DNA of 64,000 nt from Anthonomus grandis grandis. Its lineage: Eukaryota; Arthropoda; Insecta; Coleoptera; Curculionidae. The notes under the pieces are model-generated. The model was given only the letters and a program-made list of their open reading frames with translations. It was not told where the DNA came from and did not search any database. Of this stretch, positions 58,240 through 64,000 are shown piece after piece (the stretch's first letter is position 1; every line of letters begins with the position of its first letter). The translations under genes and the position numbers were made by a program. The stretch is taken from assembly GCF_022605725.1 (NCBI RefSeq), contig NC_065558.1, positions 8,990,001 through 9,054,000 of the forward strand. The letters run 5' to 3'.

Positions 58240-59770
58240 GATTATGGAAAGTGCTAAAGGGAAAGTCAAGTTTAAGATCATTAGGGAAATGTTGCGGTAT
58301 TGTACGAGAGTTTCGTAAAATCAAGTATTGTATTGGGAAAAAAATCTCTGGCGATATGGAACACGACTTGTATGGGGGGCAGAAAAAAGTCTGGAACATG
58401 CTAAGAAACAAGAAAAGTTCAATTTAAGATATCAGAGATCACTACTGAGGATTGGAAAAAAAACACTGAGATATTCATAAATGATGAAACACCACCGAGT
58501 TAGCAGATTCCGATAGAGAGGATCAAACAAATAGCAAGTGCTCTAAAAAATAGAAAACTGCCTAACCTAGGCGGAATAACCAACGAAATAATTAAGTATG
58601 GAGGGAATGCACTTAAAACATTAAATCTACAAAAAGACCCTTAGAATGGAAGGACAGCATAAAAATCCCAATCTTCGAAAAGGGAGAAAAGCAGATTGCA
58701 AAAACTAGAGACAAATCAGTCATTTAAGTTCAGTTCTAAAGTTATTTACAAAAATATTGGCAGAGAAAATGACTAGCACTGGAATATGTGAGGAATAAAA
58801 GGGATTCAGACACAATAGATCGTCTCTAGATGTCTTATTCATACTCCGTCAAATGGCCAAAAAAGCTATGTAATTCAACAAGTGGTTGTTTATGTGGTTC
58901 ATAGATCTTACCCAAGCTTTTGACAAAGTTAAACTGACAGACGTCAAAAGCTATCACCAAAGGGTTAAACTGCGACACCACACCTTTGTGAAAGTAGAAA
59001 ATAAAATGTCAAATGTCAATAAAATGGAAACCCCGAAACTTACCCAGAAACCCAATCATTCACCATATCCAGCAAGTCCTGAAGATGCAATCAGAGTGTG
59101 GAACAGGTTTAATAACCTTCAAATATCTTGGAGCAAACATAACGAGAAACAGGGAAAGGAAGAACTTAACACGTGGTGATAGAACACCCGAATACGGCAT
59201 ATAACGATAATTTCGTTGACTTTCTGGTGGCAACAGATGCTTTAATTGACTATGTATCTAATCTAAATGTATGTTTGTAAACCTTTATATGTGTTGTAAA
59301 TTATGTGCAGCCAGACGAAAAATATATTTGACAAATGTAGGCATAATATCGTGGTGGAGATGATCTTGAAAAAGAAACACATGAATATAGAAATGAAAAC
59401 GTGTGTCAGGCCAGTGATGATATACTCAGTAGAGAGTAAAATAAAATAATTAAACGCATGCTACAAACAACAGAAATGCGAGTTCTAAGATCCATAATAG
59501 GACACACACTTTACGATAGGAAAAGAAGCGCGGAAATTAGAGACATCTGTAAGGTTAGATGTTGTAAGATGATCTAGAGCAAGACGAAGAACTTGGAAGA
59601 AAAACCTGGCAAAAATAGCCAAAGACCAAAAACCCAACAGCTCTAGACTCTTCGGAACACCACCAAAATAATGGCACGAAAGCTGGACATCAGCATCTGA
59701 GGACTCAGCAGCGGAAGAACAAATACAGTCCTAATGTACAAAAAAGAAGATGAAGAAAAAGGTGAACCAA
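58240..59770 (+). pseudogene. RTE-like LINE remnant
   Basis: Ordered plus-strand blocks: DLYGGQKKVWNMLRNKK (about 58365-58415), LKNRKLPNLGGITNEIIKYG (about 58540-58600), the WKDSIKIPIFEKGEKQ block (about 58650), FRHNRSSLDVLF (about 58805-58845), DLTQAFDKVKLTDV (motif A, about 58905), then TFKYLGANITRNRERKNLT (about 59115-59170) and, in other frames, MRVLRSIIGHTLYDRKRSAE (about 59478-59540). The YADD motif itself was not seen; probably deleted. The copy is highly broken. Confidence 0.7.
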
Positions 59771-61740
59771 AAAAGAGATTTAAATGTCAAATGGTAGACC
59801 AGAGAGACACACGAAATTTGCCAAATTGAAGCGCATTGTAATTTTTGCGAGATAGTATCACCTAATGGTGAGTTCCCTGGTAAAAAATAACTTTTCAGCG
59901 TTATGTAATTTTTGTTAACATTGCTGAGCATTTTGTACTGACATATAGGATCAAGTTGAACGTGTTAAAGCAACAAGAAGTTGCCATGACAAAACTTTAT
60001 TACCATTTTGGATAATTTAAAAAGTTTCAAATTTGCCTCCATTTGCTTCTGCTCTGTTTGCACCAAAGTTTGCCTCATTACATTTTCTTAATGGTCCAAC
60101 TTGACTCCAATTTAGATTTTTTTTTAAACTAGCGATGTAAAAATAATTTTAATTCAATTCGCGGTTATACGGAAAATCCATTGCTGCATTGTCGATTAAA
60201 TTAATTGCCGCGGTAGTTTTTAAAACGGCAAAAAATAGTGGCTTTTCGCCTGATAAATATTCAAAACCCGGTTTATATATTTATTTCTATGGTGATTTTT
60301 ATCTATGCTATAAGAGCCCTCCTAATTGTCCAATTAAATCTCAGCACATCCGAACTTTTTTTTCCAGTGAGCAAAAATTCGCAATTTATTCTGAAAACGT
60401 ACGACAAGTTCGAGCGGACTCGGTTTGGATCAGGACATTTAAGCAAGGCAAAATAAAATATAAAACTGTTACGTCGAGTAAATCTAATTTATTGATATAA
60501 CACGGTTTTGAGTGAAATCTTAGACTGTCAAACGTAAATAAATTAGAAAATAAAGTTTGGTGAGTAACAAACCTCTGCTTTAAGCAGGTCGGTTGCTATT
60601 GCAATTTAATAATGTATAAAACAAATTACAAATTGACTATAATAAGGTTTAATTTCGATTTATTACAGTAATTTAATATTGTCAAACCCAAGAAAAATTT
60701 AGGGTTACTCTAGCGAAAAATTGAAATAAACCGGGAGACGTATATATTTGTGGTGAAATAGGTCAACCTTTAATCTTAAAACCTAAAGAAAAATGCATCG
60801 GCCGCATGACGATGATTTTCTCTTTATTTGCCCATTTTAAAGACAAATGGAGCAATTTTTTTGATAAATTGTTGGAAAAATTTATCCTTTATCTTGTTAT
60901 TTAATACTTTTAATATTAAATTTTAGGTTCTATTGCCAAACTTCACCATGCATTTTAACGGAAAAATTCACGACTACAGATTCTCTGCTTCATTCTTATC
61001 CTTTGGTTAAATCAATAGTAAATAAAAAATTTAAATTTTGTCCATGGTTTATTAACTACCAAACCTCTGCTTTAAGTATATTGGTTGCCTACCGTTACCC
61101 ATTCAATACAACAAAATGCTGTGGGCAGTGGGGCTTTAATGAAATTTTAATAGCCAAAAATTTATTAATTATTTTCTTCTCTGTTTCTTTTAATCTTATT
61201 ATCGGTCTAGATACTTTTACCATTTGGAAAATGATTCATTAAATTAGTCAAAAATAATCTGGTTAATTTTTAATAAACTTCTTACGACCCATTTATATTT
61301 TCATAGGAAATGTTCATGCATCTTCCTATTTTCTTTAATAAATTTTAGTTTAATTAAACTTCTTTGTGGTTTTTCATCTCTATTTATTATAGGTTATTAA
61401 TTTGTCTTTCCTTGTTGTCCTAAAAAATTGATTCGAAGTAGAAAAAAATGGTTGCATTATCTTAGTCAAAATTGGTCTTGTTTCATATTGATGTTACTTA
61501 CGGTATCCGTTAGGGCCAATTTTTAATTTGACCACCAAATAGCACAAATACGGATTATTTATCAAATAACCTACTACAAAATTTTGTTTCATAATAACGT
61601 CATTACTATAACTATGACGAAAGTTTAAACCCAAAAAAAAAATTAAAATAAGTACTATACAAATTTTTTCTCTTCATTTCGATATTCGTTTTATATATTT
61701 TGCAAACTAACTCATTTCATAACAAGTAAAAAAAACAGTT
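59771..61740. other. Intron sequence; a repeated word pair, no recognised gene
   Basis: Two similar segments about 490 bases apart share ACAAACCTCTGCTTTAAGCA (about 60566) and ACCAAACCTCTGCTTTAAGT (about 61057), each followed by a GGTTGC word. A 103 codon open frame at 60189-60500 has no recognisable domain. Otherwise AT-rich. Confidence 0.4.
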
Positions 61741-61744
61741 TAGT

Positions 61745-63040
61745 TTGGAAATGGCGTATTAGCTACATCTTCACAATAGTCTTTGGGTGGTTATAATATT
61801 GCCTGAAATATTGTCCCAAAATAGGGCTTAGCAAAAAATGCTCTAAAACATCAAATATTTGGGCTAGAACAGCATTTATTACATTAAATCTGTCTTTGGG
61901 AACGCCTTTATAATCCACTAAAAGAATTACAAAAATAACTCTACAATTGTTCCACTGGTAGTCAAAAGTGTCCTGAAACTGTACGGTTTGTCCTGGGCTT
62001 GGACTACGGCTCATAAAACTACTTCTAGCTCAAAAACTTGTTAAGGTACAAGAAGCCCTCGTATATGAAAATGTTTACTAATAAACCCTGTAACTTTTAG
62101 CCAAAATTGTATAAAAAAGCCTGGAGTACTTTTTAAAATATCCTGGTTGGAAGTTTAATATTGCCTGAAATATTGGCCCAAAATAGGGCATAATAGGAAA
62201 TGCTGTGAAAAAATCAAATATTTGGGATAGAACAATATTTATTACATTAAATTTATCCTTGTACACCCCTTTATAATCCACTAAAAAAATTACAAAAATA
62301 GCTACAATTTTTCCAGTGATAGTCAAAAGTGAACTGAAACTGTACGGTTTGTCGTGATCTTGGACTACGGCTCATAAAACTGCTTCTAGCTCAGAAACTT
62401 GTTGAGGTACAAGAAGCCCTCGTATATGAAAATGTTTATCAGCCAAAATTGTATAAAAAAGCCTGGTATACTTTTTAAAATATCCTGGATGAAAGTTTAA
62501 TACTGCCTGAAATATTGTCCCAAAATAGGGCATAAGAGGAAATCCTCTGAAAAAATCAAATATTTGGGCTAGAACAACATTTATTACATTAAATTTATCC
62601 TTGTACACCTCTTTATAATCCACTAAAGGAATTACAGAAATAACTCTACAATTTTTCCACTGATAGTCAAAAGTGAACTGAAACTGTACGGTTTGTCGTG
62701 GTCTTGGACTACGGCTCATAAAACTGCTTTTAGCTCAGAAACTTGTTGAGGTACAGGAAGCCCTCGTATATGAAAATGGTTACTAATAAACCCTGAAACT
62801 TTTAGCCAAAATTGTATAAAAATTCCTGGAATACTTTTTAAAATATCCTGGATGGAAGTTTAAATATTGCCTGAAATATTGTCTCAAAAAAAAATTCTCT
62901 GAAACATCAAATATTTGTCATTTATTACGTCAAATGTATCAGAACCTCTTAACCTACTAAAAAAATTTATAAAGACAACTCGAAAATTCTTCTAGTGGTC
63001 CTCAAAACTGTACAGTTATCGTGGTCTTGGACTATAATCT
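61745..63040. repeat. Satellite-like tandem array, about 3.6 units of 340-365 bases
   Basis: The word GCCTGAAATATTG starts at 61801, 62163, 62505 and 62869 (spacing 362, 342, 364). GTACGGTTTGTC and TTGGACTACGGCTCATAAAA recur with the same period, and GTACAAGAAGCCCTCGTATA occurs in units 1 and 2. The last unit is shorter and more diverged (GGACTATAATCTAAAA). On the minus strand each of the first three units is open for 82 to 115 codons with the same protein word VDYKG/E and NVI-x-x-VL-x-QIFD. Because the units are copies, these frames are not independent evidence for coding. Confidence 0.85.
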
Positions 63041-63975
63041 AAAAATTAAAATCGTAACTGATAGTCAGTCTGCAAAGAGGTCCGGACTTTTTAATTCTAG
63101 AGCCATTAGTCGAAATATTAATTAAATAACGGCCTGGTTTCATAACAGCATTACTTCCTAATTCGGGGTATTACTTGAGGTTAAAAAAATTATAAGAAAT
63201 AAAAAATTAAATTTGGTTATAATTCCCGTCCTGGTTTCATCTAAGAGCTGATGATTACTGCAGTTAGGGCGTACCAAGGCATTAAATAATTTTACTGTAT
63301 ATATTTAAGTAAAAAGTGTACTTCGAAAATAGCAATCAAATAAAAAACATCCTGGTTTCATAAGTACCCAAACGCCTTTCTAAAACTAAGTTGGTTTTTA
63401 GTTAAACTTCACTAAACTTTTAAAATTCAAACTTTACAATCCTCCCTTTTAAAATGGCTCTTGGTCAAACCTACTTTCATTTATCATTAAAGTTACTAAA
63501 GCGATAAAAGTGATATAAGTTCACAGATTGTGTGAAACAGATAAAATTCGACCTAGACGTTCGAGCAAGGCAGTTTTCCGGGCTTTGATGATAATTCCCT
63601 AAGAGTAATGAACGCCCTATAAAGAACACGGTAAATGGTGGCTTCGAGACGCCCCCAATTGACTTTCGTTTAGGTAAAATGTGGCAATAAATGCTTCGTA
63701 AATACTAGTAATTACATTAAAAGTTGCTCCAATTAAACCTGACCTGTAGCAATTAAAATAATCATAACTCGATTTAAAGAAAGTGCGAGTTAATAAGTAA
63801 AATAATTTAATTATGTGGAAATCTTATCTAGGTTAGACCAGCACTTAAACTTAAAAAGTACGTTTAAATTAATCGTAAAAATATTTTTGTACGAAAACAA
63901 CGTACATAATTTTTATTTCAAGAGCAATAAACAAACACATAACCTTCCTGCAGGTATTGTCAATATAATAAATTT
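63041..63975. other. Intron sequence, no recognised gene
   Basis: AT-rich; no coding blocks or repeats seen. Near 63590-63680 there is a short GC-richer patch. Confidence 0.35.
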
Positions 63976-63979
63976 TTAC

Positions 63980-64000
63980 CTGGTTCTGAAAGGCCACTGT
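63980..64000 (-). CDS. Candidate upstream exon of the long charged protein, cut by window end
   Basis: The minus strand ends AACCAG followed by the donor GTAAAAAT at 63979. Joined to the exon at 18791-18922 it stays in frame (split AG/A Arg codon) and reads QWPFRTRTEKD over the junction. Only 21 bases are available, and all three frames are open there, so support is weak. The word CTTTCAGAACC also occurs at the acceptor of exon 18791-18922, so this could instead be a second acceptor-like site. Confidence 0.35.

Noticed and set aside
60189..60500. 103 codon plus-strand frame
   Set aside because: No domain, overlapped by another open frame, no splice context.
1..64000. CRISPR arrays, tRNA or rRNA genes, prophage or bacterial operons
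   Set aside because: No regularly spaced repeats with unique spacers, no cloverleaf or ribosomal sequence noticed; the window is eukaryotic throughout.

Overview
This is a 64 kb piece of an AT-rich animal nuclear genome, almost certainly an insect. The evidence is GT-AG introns, poly(A) signals and a load of transposable elements typical of insects: mariner, DD41D Tc1/mariner elements with DUF4817 heads, piggyBac, Harbinger, Tigger, Penelope and many non-LTR retrotransposons. No bacterial genes, CRISPR arrays, rRNA or tRNA genes were seen. I cannot name the species or order from the sequence.

Host genes. Two convergent genes meet near 10.7-10.9 kb. On the + strand a small gene is proposed with a coding first exon at 2650-2754, whose product looks like a mitochondrial presequence, a second exon at 8984-9152 that is Ser/Asp-rich, and uncertain last exon(s) at 10145-10521. 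On the - strand is the C-terminal part of a long, low-complexity, charged protein of unknown function: exons 18791-18922, 14705-14920, 13609-13833 and 11066-13556, with a candidate upstream exon at 63980-64000. If that last exon is right, one intron of this gene is about 45 kb (18923-63979) and holds nearly everything else in the window.

Region by region. 1-8.7 kb: decayed DUF7869 transposase-like gene, Harbinger fragment, a GC-richer possible promoter, and a 3.6 kb 5'-truncated LINE among other LINE scraps. 14.9-18.8 kb (intron): LINE scrap and a piggyBac remnant. 19-21.2 kb: a possible non-autonomous DNA element with AATTGT-rich subterminal repeats and a small two-exon reading frame. 22.1-26.7 kb: a Tc1/mariner-superfamily element with about 520 bp inverted repeats, whose right repeat is split by a Tigger-like element. 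28-33 kb: hairpins, a cluster of TTCGTATGCGAA-like palindromes, LINE and Penelope remnants and a complete but broken 1285 bp mariner. 33.8-43.1 kb: decayed LINE, GC-richer sequence, degenerate repeats, a tandem duplication and a 56 bp-arm foldback. 44.3-59.8 kb: a complete DD41D element and many LINE fragments, some nested. 61.7-63.0 kb: a satellite of about 350 bp period.

None of the mobile-element genes looks functional; all have frameshifts, stops or truncations. The most interesting items are the small spliced frame inside the 19-21 kb element, the foldback at 42.9-43.1 kb, the dispersed CACAGTGG repeat family, the long-TIR nested element and the two host genes of unclear identity.
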